From an uncultured Paracoccaceae bacterium (lineage in GTDB: Bacteria; Pseudomonadota; Alphaproteobacteria; Rhodobacterales; Rhodobacteraceae), in assembly GCA_937924905.1 (NCBI GenBank), contig CALDUK010000030.1:28322-92321 (forward strand): a stretch of 64,000 bases of DNA, in the 5' to 3' direction. Shown one piece after another: positions 53,450 through 62,680 of the stretch. Made by a program: the position numbers and the translations under genes. The notes under the pieces are model-generated. The model searched no databases. It was not told where the DNA came from and saw only the letters and a list, made by a program, of their open reading frames with translations. Positions within the stretch are counted from its first letter, which is position 1. Each line of letters starts with the position of its first letter.

Positions 53450-54862
53450 TCAGTCGCGCAAAGATTCTTCGCGAAGGCCATCGGCCAGAAGGTTCAGGCC
53501 CAGAACAAGGCTCATCAGGCTTAGCGCCGGGGCCAATGCCGGATGCGGGTAGATCGACAAAAGCTTGCGACCGTCATTGATGGTCGATCCCCAATCCGGG
53601 CTTTCGGGCGACAGACCCAAGCCAAAGAAACCCAGCGTGCCCAAAAGAATGGTCGTATACCCGATCCGCAGGCAAAAATCGACGATCAAGGGCCCGCGTG
53701 CATTGGGCAGGATTTCCCAAAGCATGATGTACCACGCCCCTTCGCCACGGGTTTGCCCCGCCGCCACATAGTCGCGCGTTTTGATATCCAGCGCGATGCC
53801 CCGAACAATCCGGAACACTGTCGGCGAGTTGACGAAAACGACGCTGACAAAGACCACCAGAAGGTTCGGCGGGAATTCGATGATGCCGAACGGATCGGCG
53901 TTCCACGCAATCCCTGCATAAAGCCAAAGCCCGATAACAAGGGTGATCGTCAGATAAATGTTCCGTTTGTTCGGCTGAACATAAAAGCGCGAGTTGATCA
54001 GGATCACCATGAAGATGATCGGGAAGATGAACAAAACCGCCGCCATATACACGGGGATACCTGTCTGCACGATCTCGGGCGTGACCAACAGGTAGAACAG
54101 CAGGATCACCGGGAAGGCCAGGATAAGGTTCGCCAGAAACGTCAGGAATGTATCCAGCTTGCCGCCATAATATGCCGCTGGCAGGCCCAGTGTGATTCCC
54201 ACCATAAAGGCAAAAAGCGTGGCAAAAGGCGCAATCTTGATCACTTCCCAAGATCCTTTGATCATGCGGCTGAACACATCCCGCGCCAGATTATCGCCCC
54301 CCAAAAGGTAATAGGGATAGATGTCGCGACCTTCGGGCGACGGCGTGCCCGGCACTTTGTTTTTCATGCCGCTGACCTGCGCCAGGGGTTCATGCGTGAC
54401 GATGAAGTCCATTGCCCCGAAGACCGAGGTGAAGACCCAGAACATCACGATCCCAAAGCCAAGCATGCCGACAACGCTGTCAAAAAGCTTGCCGTACAAA
54501 CCAAGCCTGCGCTTGAACGTAATCGAAAGTGCAAAGGTCACGGCAAGCGCGATCCACACCGGCAAAAACCGCGTGGCCATCGTACCAAGAATGCCTTTGT
54601 TGACATGCCCCGGCATCAAAATGCCGCCCACCAGATAGACCAGCGTCAGCAGGACGACACCCGCAAAGCTCCACTTTACGGCCTGTCCCGCCAGCATGTT
54701 GGGGGTTTTCTTTACAACCAGTTGGTCGCCAACCACATCCACTTCGGTGCCAAAGAAGCTGGTGACAATCTGCGCGACAACCGCCACCGCCAAAAGCGCC
54801 ACGACAGCAAGAAACACAGGATTCAGAACGGAAAGCGCGCCGGTCCAGGTCAGGGGTTCCAT
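53450..54862 (-). CDS. Peptide-type ABC transporter permease, DppC-like, N-terminally extended
   Basis: A 470-residue permease, clearly longer than the ~300 of typical DppC. The C-terminal ~300 residues carry the usual core (LGGDNLARDVFSRMIKGSWE, then the coupling segment YVAAGQTRGEGAWYIMLWEI and LLGTLGFFGLGLSPESPDWG). The N-terminal ~140 residues add extra membrane helices (VFLAVVALLAVAVVAQIV, WSFAGVVLLTLVYLVGGIL and another near residue 100). Twelve bases separate it from the DppB-like gene. Confidence 0.9.
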   Translation of the reverse strand: MEPLTWTGALSVLNPVFLAVVALLAVAVVAQIVTSFFGTEVDVVGDQLVVKKTPNMLAGQAVKWSFAGVVLLTLVYLVGGILMPGHVNKGILGTMATRFLPVWIALAVTFALSITFKRRLGLYGKLFDSVVGMLGFGIVMFWVFTSVFGAMDFIVTHEPLAQVSGMKNKVPGTPSPEGRDIYPYYLLGGDNLARDVFSRMIKGSWEVIKIAPFATLFAFMVGITLGLPAAYYGGKLDTFLTFLANLILAFPVILLFYLLVTPEIVQTGIPVYMAAVLFIFPIIFMVILINSRFYVQPNKRNIYLTITLVIGLWLYAGIAWNADPFGIIEFPPNLLVVFVSVVFVNSPTVFRIVRGIALDIKTRDYVAAGQTRGEGAWYIMLWEILPNARGPLIVDFCLRIGYTTILLGTLGFFGLGLSPESPDWGSTINDGRKLLSIYPHPALAPALSLMSLVLGLNLLADGLREESLRD

Positions 54863-54873
54863 GACTTATCTCC

Positions 54874-55920
54874 TCACGCGATCCGAATTCGGGGGTTCAG
54901 AAAGACATATCCGATGTCGGATATAAGCTGCGTCACCAACACCACGAAGACGGCGACAACCGAACATGCCAGCAGCATGTCGATATCGTTGTTCCCGGCG
55001 GCCTGCACCAAGGTCCAGCCAAAGCCTTTGTAATTGAACAGCGTCTCGACGATTACGACCCCGTTCAACAACCATGGGAACTGCAACATGATCACGGTGA
55101 AAGGGGCAATCAGCGCGTTCCGCAATGCGTGTTTCAAAACGATATTCCGAAAACTCACGCCTTTCAGCCGCGCGGTACGAATATATTGGGCCGTCATAAC
55201 CTCGGTCATCGAAGCCCGCGTCATCCGCGCGATATAGCCCACGCCATAAAGCGCGATGGTCAGAACCGGCAGGAAGAAATTTTCGAACGTCGCATTATCG
55301 GCCGCGCTCGTGGCTGTGCCTTTGAACAGCTTAACCCCGGCCGACGACGCCAGAAGCGTGATAAAGATCACGCCTGACACGTATTCGGGCGTTGCCGTCG
55401 ACGCGATGGAAAACGTCGACAGGGACCGGTCCAGTTTCGACCCTTCGCGCATCCCCGCAAGCACGCCGATGATCAAGGCAGATGGCACCATCAGCACCAT
55501 CACCCAGAACATCAGCTTGCCGGTCAGGCCAAGTCGCGTCGCGACAATGCCGCCGGCATCTGCCTTGAACACGGTCGAATAGCCCCAATCACCCTGCAAA
55601 ATGCCACAAAAGCTGGGCGCGTCTTCGGGCGCAACCCCGACATCAATACAGCGCCCCGTCACTTTGCCCGTTTCTTCATCCGTATAGGTGAAGCCTGGCA
55701 GCACCCCCAACCATTGCCCATATTTCACCGGCAAAGGCTGCAAGTGCCCGTTTTTCGACAGATAGGACGTGACGGCTTCGTCTGACATCCGCTGGTTGCC
55801 TTGCGTCTTCGCAAGCTTTTCCAGATTTGGATAAAGATTCGTCAGAAAAAACACGATGAACGTCAGGCACAGTGCCGTCAGAATCATCACGCCAAGCCGA
55901 CGAAAGATGAACGTTCCCAT
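54874..55920 (-). CDS. Peptide-type ABC transporter permease, DppB-like
   Basis: A 348-residue permease with the standard N-terminus (FIFRRLGVMILTALCLTFIVF) and six membrane helices; the coupling motif is YIRTARLKGVSFRNIVLKHA. A ~70-residue periplasmic insertion follows the first helix and contains two Cys (GRCIDVG, PSFCGILQGDWG). The ATG at 55920 has GGGAG upstream; the frame is open to 55989, but this start fits the family. Confidence 0.92.
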   Translation of the reverse strand: MGTFIFRRLGVMILTALCLTFIVFFLTNLYPNLEKLAKTQGNQRMSDEAVTSYLSKNGHLQPLPVKYGQWLGVLPGFTYTDEETGKVTGRCIDVGVAPEDAPSFCGILQGDWGYSTVFKADAGGIVATRLGLTGKLMFWVMVLMVPSALIIGVLAGMREGSKLDRSLSTFSIASTATPEYVSGVIFITLLASSAGVKLFKGTATSAADNATFENFFLPVLTIALYGVGYIARMTRASMTEVMTAQYIRTARLKGVSFRNIVLKHALRNALIAPFTVIMLQFPWLLNGVVIVETLFNYKGFGWTLVQAAGNNDIDMLLACSVVAVFVVLVTQLISDIGYVFLNPRIRIA

Positions 55921-55995
55921 GCTTGCTCCCGTTCGAACAGCGCGTTTCGGACCGTTGGCGGTCTCTTTCAGGGCGAACCCCAGCGCCAATTATGG

Positions 55996-56024
55996 AAAGG
56001 GCGCCCGTTATCGGGGCGCCCTTT
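55996..56024 (-). promoter_or_regulatory. Hairpin between the binding-protein and permease genes
   Basis: AAAGGGCGCCC (55996-56006) and GGGCGCCCTTT (56014-56024) form a perfect 11-bp stem with a 7-base loop. The T-tract on the transcribed side is short, so it may stabilise or attenuate the message, giving more binding protein than permease. Confidence 0.65.
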
Positions 56025-56032
56025 ATATTTGA

Positions 56033-57691
56033 TCAGGCTTCGAAGCCCAGCTTATAGGGATGGATCTCGAACGAGATGTGCATTTGGTCGCCTACAAGAC
56101 CCGGACGCGAATGCCGGAAAAGCGAACGCCAGTAAGGCTGGATTGTGACGCCTTCGTCCTGGATCAGCTTCTGCATTTTCGCCATCACCTCGCGGCGGGC
56201 GTCAGCGTCAGCAATCGCCAGCGCTTCTTCAAGCAGCGCGTCAAATTCGGCATTGGACCAGCCGAACTCGTTCCAGGCTTCGCCCGAACGATACGCCAAC
56301 GCGTGGACCTGCACGCCCAAGGGACGGTGGTTCCAGTTTGTCGACGAATAGGGGTACTTTGCCCAATCGTTCCAAAAGGTTGATCCCGGCAGGATGGTCC
56401 GCTTGACCTTGAAGCCTGCGTCGCGCAGCTGAGCAGCAACCGCATCGGTCGTGTTCTTCCGCCAGTCATCGTCGATCGAGATGATCTCGTGTTCGAAGTC
56501 CATCATGCCGGCTTCTTCCATCAAAGCGCGGGCCGCTTCGACATCGCGTTCGACTTTCGGAAGTTCAGCATACTCCGGATGAACCGGCGCACAGTGGTGG
56601 TTTTCGGCGACAACACCGCGGTTGCCAAAGCCCAGTTCCAGACACACGGCGTTATCAACCGCAAGGTTCAGCGCTTTGCGGACGCGGGCGTCTGCATAGG
56701 GCTGCTTGCCGTCAACTTCGGCCAACTGGTTCGGACGGATTACGATGGTCGACGCAGTGACCACTTCGGTCTGCTTCATGCCAAGATCGGACATGATGTC
56801 GATAAATTCACCGACCGATTCATACAGCATGTCGACTTCTTCGGCTTCCATTGCCGCCAGCCAGGCCGCCGGATCGGTGCCGTAGTCGATGAACTCAATC
56901 GCATCAAGCGGCGGTTCGCCGAACACCTCGGTGCCCCACCAGTCGTGGTCCGTGTTTTTGGTGATGACACCTTTCACGCCAACTTCCAGCGAGCTCATCA
57001 CGAACGGGCCAGTACCAACGGCATTCGTGGCGTCATTCGCGTCGTAAGTCGAATGCACGATAGCCGCCGGATAATCCGCCATGCCCGGAATGATCGAAAT
57101 GTCAGGCTTGGGCAGGTTCAGACGCACGGTCAGATTGTCCACAACCTCGACAGCCCCTTCGATGGCCTTGTTTGTGTCAGCATCAACCAAAGTGGCGAAA
57201 CGACCGGCCATCGAGTTGGCTTCCAGCTCTTTGTCAGCCCAGCCGATGATGTTGCGGGCCACGTCTTCGGCGGTGAAGTCATCACCTTTGTTCCACTTGA
57301 CGCCCGGGCGCACTTTCAGCGTGTACTGGGTCGCGTCTTCGTTGACCTCCCAGCTTTCCAGCAACATCGGCGTAAACGAACCGTCGTTGTTGTACTCCAC
57401 CAGATATTCCAGCGTGCCACGGGTAAAGTTGGCGATCTGGCTCCAGTCATACGTGCGGGGGTCTTTCAGACCGCGCACTTCTTGCTGGATGCGCAGCGTG
57501 CCGCCCATTTGGGCATGGCCCGCGGCATGCACCGGCGCCGCAGCCCCGATCAGGCTGTAAGCAGCGGCGGTTGTAACGCCCAGTGCAGTGGCGCGGGTCA
57601 GAAACTCGCGGCGGCTGATTTTGCCATCCGCATATTCATCCGCATGCATTTTGGCCGCGGGATGCACCCGCGCGGCGTTTTTAGATGTCAT
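56033..57691 (-). CDS. Peptide-type ABC transporter substrate-binding protein (Tat-exported)
   Basis: A 552-residue SBP_bac_5 protein. The N-terminus carries a Tat signal ([20 protein letters not shown] followed by a hydrophobic stretch ending in PVHAAGHA), so it is probably exported folded. The family signature is [18 protein letters not shown], with [14 protein letters not shown] before it. It is the first gene of the transporter operon. GGGAG precedes the ATG at 57691, with a 181-base gap upstream. The ligand (peptide or other) cannot be told. Confidence 0.93.
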   Translation of the reverse strand: MTSKNAARVHPAAKMHADEYADGKISRREFLTRATALGVTTAAAYSLIGAAAPVHAAGHAQMGGTLRIQQEVRGLKDPRTYDWSQIANFTRGTLEYLVEYNNDGSFTPMLLESWEVNEDATQYTLKVRPGVKWNKGDDFTAEDVARNIIGWADKELEANSMAGRFATLVDADTNKAIEGAVEVVDNLTVRLNLPKPDISIIPGMADYPAAIVHSTYDANDATNAVGTGPFVMSSLEVGVKGVITKNTDHDWWGTEVFGEPPLDAIEFIDYGTDPAAWLAAMEAEEVDMLYESVGEFIDIMSDLGMKQTEVVTASTIVIRPNQLAEVDGKQPYADARVRKALNLAVDNAVCLELGFGNRGVVAENHHCAPVHPEYAELPKVERDVEAARALMEEAGMMDFEHEIISIDDDWRKNTTDAVAAQLRDAGFKVKRTILPGSTFWNDWAKYPYSSTNWNHRPLGVQVHALAYRSGEAWNEFGWSNAEFDALLEEALAIADADARREVMAKMQKLIQDEGVTIQPYWRSLFRHSRPGLVGDQMHISFEIHPYKLGFEA

Positions 57692-57872
57692 GTCTCAACT
57701 CCCTGTGACATTTTTATATTTTTAGCGCGTGTTGCGACCAGAGACTCGCGCCTTATCCCGACATTCGTTCACGCCCAAAACGGAACGTCAACGGTCAGGT
57801 CCGGCATCCAATATAACAAAAACGACAGGAACCACACCCGAAAACGACATCACCGCGTTTCTAAGGTTCAGA

Positions 57873-58754
57873 TCAAAGCCCGTTGCGGAACTCGGACGGG
57901 CTTTGACCGCTGCGCGCACGGAACGCACGCGTGAAATAGGCGGCCGAAGCAAAACCGCATTGCCGCGCGATCTCGGCGATTTGGACATTCGTGTCGCGCA
58001 AAAGACGCCGCGCCTCGAAATGACGCCGATCGGTCAGAATATCCAAAGCAGGCCGACCCGCTACTTTGCGGCAGACCCGGCTTAGATGCGTAGGCGTAAC
58101 GCCCAGCAATCCGGCATAGTGCTGTACCCCGGCAGGATGGCGAAAATCGCGTTCGATAAGCGCCGTAAACGCCTCGGCCAACCTGTGCGCCGCATTGTCC
58201 AACCGCGTCGTTGTCGTGGTCTCTGGCAATGCGTCCTGCGCTTCGGACGCACGCGCCAGCCACACGGACAACAGCCCCGCGTAATAGGTCAGCGCACGGT
58301 TGGCATGATCCGCCGATCCCGCCGCTTCGCGTTGAATGGCTTCGATCATGGCCGTCAAATCGCGCTGATGCTGCGCTTCGTTGATCCGCATGTGCATCGG
58401 CTCGCCCGGCCAATCCAGCGTTTCTTCATCCGGCAGGTATACGACAGACCCCAAAACAGGCCCCATCGTTGTGAATCCGTGCATGGTCTGTTTTGGCAAA
58501 AAGACCAGATTGTGGGGGCCATAGCCGACATTTCGGCCAGAAATAGTAAACCGCCCCTGACCTCGTGTGAACCAGATCAGGACCGGACGGTCATATGACC
58601 GCATGGCTTCCGTCCGCCAACGGCCGCCCTGCACCATCAGTGCAATCGAGGCGACCTCAACCGGAGCAATCTCCGGCTCGGGCAGCAAAAGACGCGGTTC
58701 CTCCGCCGCAGCGCCTTTGGATTGCGGCAGCAGCGTTAAACGCGGCAACGACAT
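57873..58754 (-). CDS. AraC-family transcriptional regulator
   Basis: A 293-residue regulator. The N-terminal ~170 residues look like a cupin sensor (GQGRFTISGRNVGYGPHNLV), and the C-terminal ~100 are the double helix-turn-helix (AGLLGVTPTHLSRVCRKVAG and VQIAEIARQCGFASAAYFTRAFRARSG split over residues ~250-285). Located upstream of the peptide transporter operon and in the same direction, it may control that operon, but no site is identified. Confidence 0.9.
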   Translation of the reverse strand: MSLPRLTLLPQSKGAAAEEPRLLLPEPEIAPVEVASIALMVQGGRWRTEAMRSYDRPVLIWFTRGQGRFTISGRNVGYGPHNLVFLPKQTMHGFTTMGPVLGSVVYLPDEETLDWPGEPMHMRINEAQHQRDLTAMIEAIQREAAGSADHANRALTYYAGLLSVWLARASEAQDALPETTTTTRLDNAAHRLAEAFTALIERDFRHPAGVQHYAGLLGVTPTHLSRVCRKVAGRPALDILTDRRHFEARRLLRDTNVQIAEIARQCGFASAAYFTRAFRARSGQSPSEFRNGL

Positions 58755-58871
58755 AACAAATACCCTATCCCCAGCAGGTTTATGTCAAAATTGTGGCAAA
58801 TACCCGTGCCGAGAGTCAACTTGCTGCCGCATTCACTCGTGATTTCGCGTGAAATTGTTTCCAATTTACGA

Positions 58872-59936
58872 TCAGCTTGCGCCGCAACCGCCCATTATCC
58901 GCGAAATCTGCAACAGTGACTGCCAATACTGGTTGGGTCCAGCGGGCAGGTTTGCACCCAACGGGTCAATCTCGCAGGTCGTGACCGACAAGCCTTCGAA
59001 CACCGTGTCGATCAAGCTTGAGTTCGTGCCGGGCTCGGAGAAAATGACCGTCACATTCTGATCAATCGCCCGATCCCGAAGCGCAGCGATTCGCCTTGGC
59101 GTCGGCAAATCAGCATCAGTGTTCAACAGCGAAAAACTGGGCGCGATCCCCGTCGCCTGTGCCAAATAGGCGTAGGCTTCGTGGTAGACCGCGAAGGGGC
59201 GGTCCGAAAGAGCGGCAACCGTGGTCTGGATGTCGTCTGTCAGGGCACTCAGGTCTTTGACGCCTGCCGCTGCATTCGCGCGATAAATCGCAGCATTGTC
59301 AGGGTCAGCCTCGCTTAGCGTCTCGGCAATTACATTCAACCAGACGACCGCATTTGCGGGGTCGAGCCAGGCATGGGGGTCAATCGGGCCGTGGTCATGC
59401 CCCGCGTGGTCATCATGTTCGTCATGGTCGTGGTCATCATGTTCGTCTTTATGGTCGTCGTGCGCATGGTCATCGTGGCCGGCGTGATCATCGTGTTCGT
59501 CTTTGTGATCATCGTGATCATGCGCATGTTCCTCGTCGTCATGCGCCTCGCCCTCATGGTCGCCGTGGTCATCTTCGTCGTCGTGATGACCATCCCCGTC
59601 CCCGGAAACCTCGATCACCGCCACACCCGGCACCTCAAGCAAGGCGATATATGCCGCATCCGCCGCCAGTACCTCCAGTGGTTCCGCCAGCCAGGGTGTC
59701 AAACCATCGCCAACCCAGAAAACAATGTCCGAACCTTCGATGGCCGCCGCTTGTGTCGGACGCATCGAAAAACCGTGCGGCGATGCGCCCGGCGGCAAAA
59801 TCAGGTCCGGCACGCCCACACCCTCCATCACCCGCGCGACAAGGCTGTGGACCGGCAGGATGTCGGCCACCACGCGCGGTGGCTCGGCCAAAGCGGGGGT
59901 CGCGAAAACGGCAGATAGAATTATGGCGGTGCGCAT
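58872..59936 (-). CDS. znuA: Zinc-binding periplasmic protein ZnuA
   Basis: A 354-residue zinc-capturing protein with a signal peptide (MRTAIILSAVFATPALA). Metal ligands include His54 (SPHGF), His188 (DPHAW) and a His in AVYHEAY near residue 253, the His3 pattern of zinc binders. Residues ~113-183 (about 59388-59600) are an extreme His/Asp loop with repeated units such as DDHKDEHDD. It is divergent from zur-znuC-znuB around a Zur-like operator. Confidence 0.95.
   Translation of the reverse strand: MRTAIILSAVFATPALAEPPRVVADILPVHSLVARVMEGVGVPDLILPPGASPHGFSMRPTQAAAIEGSDIVFWVGDGLTPWLAEPLEVLAADAAYIALLEVPGVAVIEVSGDGDGHHDDEDDHGDHEGEAHDDEEHAHDHDDHKDEHDDHAGHDDHAHDDHKDEHDDHDHDEHDDHAGHDHGPIDPHAWLDPANAVVWLNVIAETLSEADPDNAAIYRANAAAGVKDLSALTDDIQTTVAALSDRPFAVYHEAYAYLAQATGIAPSFSLLNTDADLPTPRRIAALRDRAIDQNVTVIFSEPGTNSSLIDTVFEGLSVTTCEIDPLGANLPAGPNQYWQSLLQISRIMGGCGAS
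59388..59600 (-). repeat. His/Asp-rich repeat-coding segment in znuA
   Basis: This segment codes for roughly 70 residues made almost entirely of His, Asp and Glu. The unit DDHKDEHDD occurs twice (residues ~142-150 and ~160-168) and HDDHAGHD twice, so the DNA itself is internally repetitive and may vary in length between strains. Confidence 0.75.
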
Positions 59937-59976
59937 GGAAAAACCTTGTCAGATGTGGAACGCGCGATTGCTATTC

Positions 59977-59994
59977 GTTATGCTATAACATATC
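59977..59994. promoter_or_regulatory. Zur-box-like palindrome between znuA and zur
   Basis: GTTATGCTATAACATATC is an 18-bp imperfect palindrome (7 of 9 pairs match), with the perfect inner repeat GTTAT-GCT-ATAAC at 59977-59989. It resembles the TGTTATAACA-type Zur box of alphaproteobacteria and sits between the divergent starts, so one site could repress both transcripts. Confidence 0.7.
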
Positions 59995-60002
59995 AAGCGG
60001 AA

Positions 60003-60473
60003 ATGATCGCATTCGAACATCATGACCACACAGGTTGCATCCAGTCCGCCATCGCGGCCGTCGACAAACACTGTCAGGCCGCCGGGGCGCGTTTGACGCC
60101 TGCCCGCAAGCGCGTGTTGGAAATCCTGTTGAACGAACATCGCGCGCTTGGGGCCTATGACATTCTGGAAATTCTGGCCAAACAAGGCTTCCCCGCCCAG
60201 CCCCCCGTTGCATATCGGGCGCTCGATTTTCTGGTCGAACACGGCTTTGCCCATCGGATTGAACGGCTGAATGCCTTTGTCGCCTGCGCGCATCCGGGCA
60301 AACACCACGCGCCTGCGTTTCTGGTCTGTCGCATCTGCGACGGCGTCGCCGAAGCCCAGGCTGAACCCGCGCGCGGCAAACTCGCCGATGCGGCCAAGGA
60401 CGCTGGCTTTACCATCGAACGCGCGGTCGTCGAAGCCGTCGGCATCTGCCCCAATTGCCAGGGCACAGTATGA
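60003..60473 (+). CDS. zur: Zinc uptake regulator Zur (Fur family)
   Basis: A 156-residue Fur-family repressor. A DNA-binding N-half (ARLTPARKRVLEILLNEHRALGAYDILEIL) is followed by FVACAHPGKHHAPAFLVCRI and two Cys pairs (CRIC and CPNC) that hold the structural zinc. The ATG at 60003 is favoured; an earlier ATG at 59946 would put the operator inside the gene. It overlaps znuC by an ATGA, so the sensor is co-translated with the transporter. Confidence 0.93.
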   Translation: MIAFEHHDHTGCIQSAIAAVDKHCQAAGARLTPARKRVLEILLNEHRALGAYDILEILAKQGFPAQPPVAYRALDFLVEHGFAHRIERLNAFVACAHPGKHHAPAFLVCRICDGVAEAQAEPARGKLADAAKDAGFTIERAVVEAVGICPNCQGTV

Positions 60474-61219
60474 AGACGATCCTGTCGATTGAAAATCTGG
60501 GGGTCCGACATGGCCGCGAAACCGTGCTGTCTGGTGTCGATTTGACCCTGTCGCGCGGCGAGATTGTCACCATCGTCGGCCCGAACGGGTCGGGCAAAAC
60601 CACGCTTTTGCGCGCCATCGTCGGCGCGGCGCCGATCACAGCGGGGCGCATCACCCGCAAGGACGGTCTGAAAATCGGCTATGTTCCGCAAAAACTGGCC
60701 ATCGACAACACCCTGCCAATCACAGTACGCCGGTTTCTGAACCTGCCGAAAAAGATCAGCGACAGCGACGCGCAACAAGCGCTTGCCCGCACCGGGGCCG
60801 AGGCTTTGACATCGCGCCAGATCACCGAACTGTCGGGCGGGCAGATGCAACGGGTCTTGCTGGCCCGCGCCATCATCGGGCAGCCCGATCTTTTGTTGTT
60901 GGACGAAGCGACCCAAGGGCTGGATCAGCCCGGCTCGGCCGAGTTTTACACCCTGATCGCCGACCTGCGAGAAACTTTGGACTGCGCCGTTCTGATGGTC
61001 AGCCACGAATTGCATGTGGTCATGGCCGCCAGCGACCGGGTGATTTGTCTTAACGGGCATGTATGTTGTCACGGCACGCCCGAACATGTCGCAAGCGCGC
61101 CTGAATATCGCGCTTTGTTTGGCAGCGGCACAAAGGGCGCGCTGGCGCTATACCGGCACGAACACGATCACGCGCATGACCACGGCCACGAAAACGAACA
61201 CGATCACGAGCATTCCTGA
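60470..61219 (+). CDS. znuC: Zinc ABC transporter ATPase ZnuC
   Basis: A 249-residue ATPase: GPNGSGKTT, LSGGQMQRVLLARAI and LLLLDEATQGLD, then the switch MVSHELH. The last ~20 residues (RHEHDHAHDHGHENEHDHEH) are His-rich and could bind zinc. It overlaps zur at its start and shares one base with znuB (TGATG). Confidence 0.95.
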   Translation: MKTILSIENLGVRHGRETVLSGVDLTLSRGEIVTIVGPNGSGKTTLLRAIVGAAPITAGRITRKDGLKIGYVPQKLAIDNTLPITVRRFLNLPKKISDSDAQQALARTGAEALTSRQITELSGGQMQRVLLARAIIGQPDLLLLDEATQGLDQPGSAEFYTLIADLRETLDCAVLMVSHELHVVMAASDRVICLNGHVCCHGTPEHVASAPEYRALFGSGTKGALALYRHEHDHAHDHGHENEHDHEHS

Positions 61220-62001
61220 TGCTGGACAGTTTTCTCACGCGCGCCGCCCTGGCGGGCATTGGTACAGCACTGGCTGCGGCCCCTTTGGGATGTTTCATTG
61301 TCTGGCGGCGCATGGCGTTCTTTGGCGACGCCACGGCGCATGCCGCCATTCTTGGCGTCGCGCTGGCGCTGTCTACCGGCCTGCCTATTTTCGCGGGCGT
61401 GCTGGTGATGGCGCTTGCGATGGCAGTCTTTGTCACCAAACGCAACGCGCGCCACAGCGTCGACACCGCCCTTGGCGTCGCAGCCCACGCCTCGCTGGCC
61501 ATCGGGCTGGTGGCCGTCAGCTTTCTTGGCAATATCCGGTTCGATCTGGAGAGCTTTCTGTTTGGCGACATTCTGTCCGTCAGCAAAACCGACCTGTTGG
61601 TGATCTGGGGCGGGGTCGCTGCGGTATCCGCCCTTTTGTGTTGGCGGTGGGACGCGTTTCTGGCGATGACCCTGAACGAAGAACTGGCCGCCGCGTCCGG
61701 CATCGACACCCGCCGCGAACAGTTGATCCTGACCCTTGCCCTGGCGCTGGTGGTTGCGGTCGCAATCAAGGCGATTGGGGCATTGCTGATCTCATCCATG
61801 CTGATCATCCCTGCCGCCGCCGCCCGGCCGCTGGCTGATACACCCGAACGGATGGCCGCGATTGCCGCTGTGATCGGCATGCTGTCGGCCATCGGCGGAT
61901 TGGCAGGGGCTTGGTACCTGGACACGCCTGCCGGCCCATCCATCGTGTGTATGGCAACGCTGATTTTCGTGCTGACCGGCGCAATGAAACGCCGAGGCTA
62001 A
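61219..62001 (+). CDS. znuB: Zinc ABC transporter permease ZnuB
   Basis: A 260-residue permease with seven to eight membrane helices; the family signatures are VWRRMAFFGDATAHAAILGV and KAIGALLISSMLIIPAAAAR. It ends in a 4-bp overlap with the convergent cupin gene (61998-62001). Confidence 0.94.
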   Translation: MLDSFLTRAALAGIGTALAAAPLGCFIVWRRMAFFGDATAHAAILGVALALSTGLPIFAGVLVMALAMAVFVTKRNARHSVDTALGVAAHASLAIGLVAVSFLGNIRFDLESFLFGDILSVSKTDLLVIWGGVAAVSALLCWRWDAFLAMTLNEELAAASGIDTRREQLILTLALALVVAVAIKAIGALLISSMLIIPAAAARPLADTPERMAAIAAVIGMLSAIGGLAGAWYLDTPAGPSIVCMATLIFVLTGAMKRRG

Positions 62002-62672
62002 ACCGCAGGCGCGCGCGGTGTGTCGCGCAAATGCCCGCGCTTGATCCAGACGGTCGCGCTATCACCGCCAACCTGCGCCTGCCCGGAATAGCCTATGGGC
62101 AGTCGCAGCCAGCCAAGCGGGCGAAACGTATCGTCCCCTTCGGCAAAGCCGCCATCCAGCACCAACAGTTCCAATCCATCGGGCGCGTCCAGCGCCACCC
62201 GGGCCCCGGCCACCCAGCGTTCCAGCACCACGTCTTCGCGCCCGTCAGAAAAAAGCGGCATAACCTCGACACCGTCGCGGTCGGGAAAATAGCGCATTTT
62301 GCCCGTATCGATCCGCACATGCGACCGGTCGTTCAGGTCAAACTGCCATAGCTTGACAAAGATCGTGCAGCCAGGCTCCGAGCCTGGTGTATGCGACGAC
62401 TGGGGCGGATTGCGAATATAGCTGCCCGCCGGAAAGTCACCATGTTCGTCCTGAAAAACACCGTCGAGCACCAGAAACTCTTCGCCGCCCGTGTGCACAT
62501 GGGGCGAGAACGAGCTTCCCGGCGCATAGCGCACAATGGTGGTCGCGCGTGCAACTTCGCCGCCGATCCGGTCCAGCATTCGCCGGTCCACACCCGCCAT
62601 AGGCGACGCGACCCAAGGTTCATCCGCACCGTGGACAACGGCGCGTTTGGAAAAATCAGCGTTCAAATCCAC
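61998..62672 (-). CDS. ChrR-type cupin-domain protein
   Basis: A 224-residue protein with two cupin-like halves. The first carries the metal-binding type motif SPHVHTGGEEFLVLDGVFQD followed by AGSYIRNPPQSSH, typical of the ChrR cupin domain; the second half (ELLVLDGGFAEGDDTF) is less conserved. ChrR proteins are anti-sigma factors, but the N-terminal zinc-binding anti-sigma part is absent here, so this is probably a stand-alone cupin. The start is GTG at 62672, nine bases after the M3 peptidase gene on the same strand. Confidence 0.82.
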   Translation of the reverse strand: MDLNADFSKRAVVHGADEPWVASPMAGVDRRMLDRIGGEVARATTIVRYAPGSSFSPHVHTGGEEFLVLDGVFQDEHGDFPAGSYIRNPPQSSHTPGSEPGCTIFVKLWQFDLNDRSHVRIDTGKMRYFPDRDGVEVMPLFSDGREDVVLERWVAGARVALDAPDGLELLVLDGGFAEGDDTFRPLGWLRLPIGYSGQAQVGGDSATVWIKRGHLRDTPRAPAV

Positions 62673-62680
62673 GGACAGGC

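Noticed and set aside
53543..55033. 496-residue plus-strand frame opposite the permease genes
   Set aside because: The charged His/Arg/Asp-rich product mirrors membrane helices; the permeases are clearly the real genes.
56489..57934. 481-residue plus-strand frame opposite the binding protein
   Set aside because: The opposite strand encodes a complete SBP_bac_5 protein with a Tat signal.
59388..59600. CRISPR-like or tandem-repeat array
   Set aside because: The repeats lie in frame inside znuA and encode a His/Asp loop; there are no spacers.
59373..59918. Hydrophobic Val/Met-rich plus-strand frame opposite znuA
   Set aside because: It is produced by the His/Asp repeat codons read in reverse and is not a real membrane protein.
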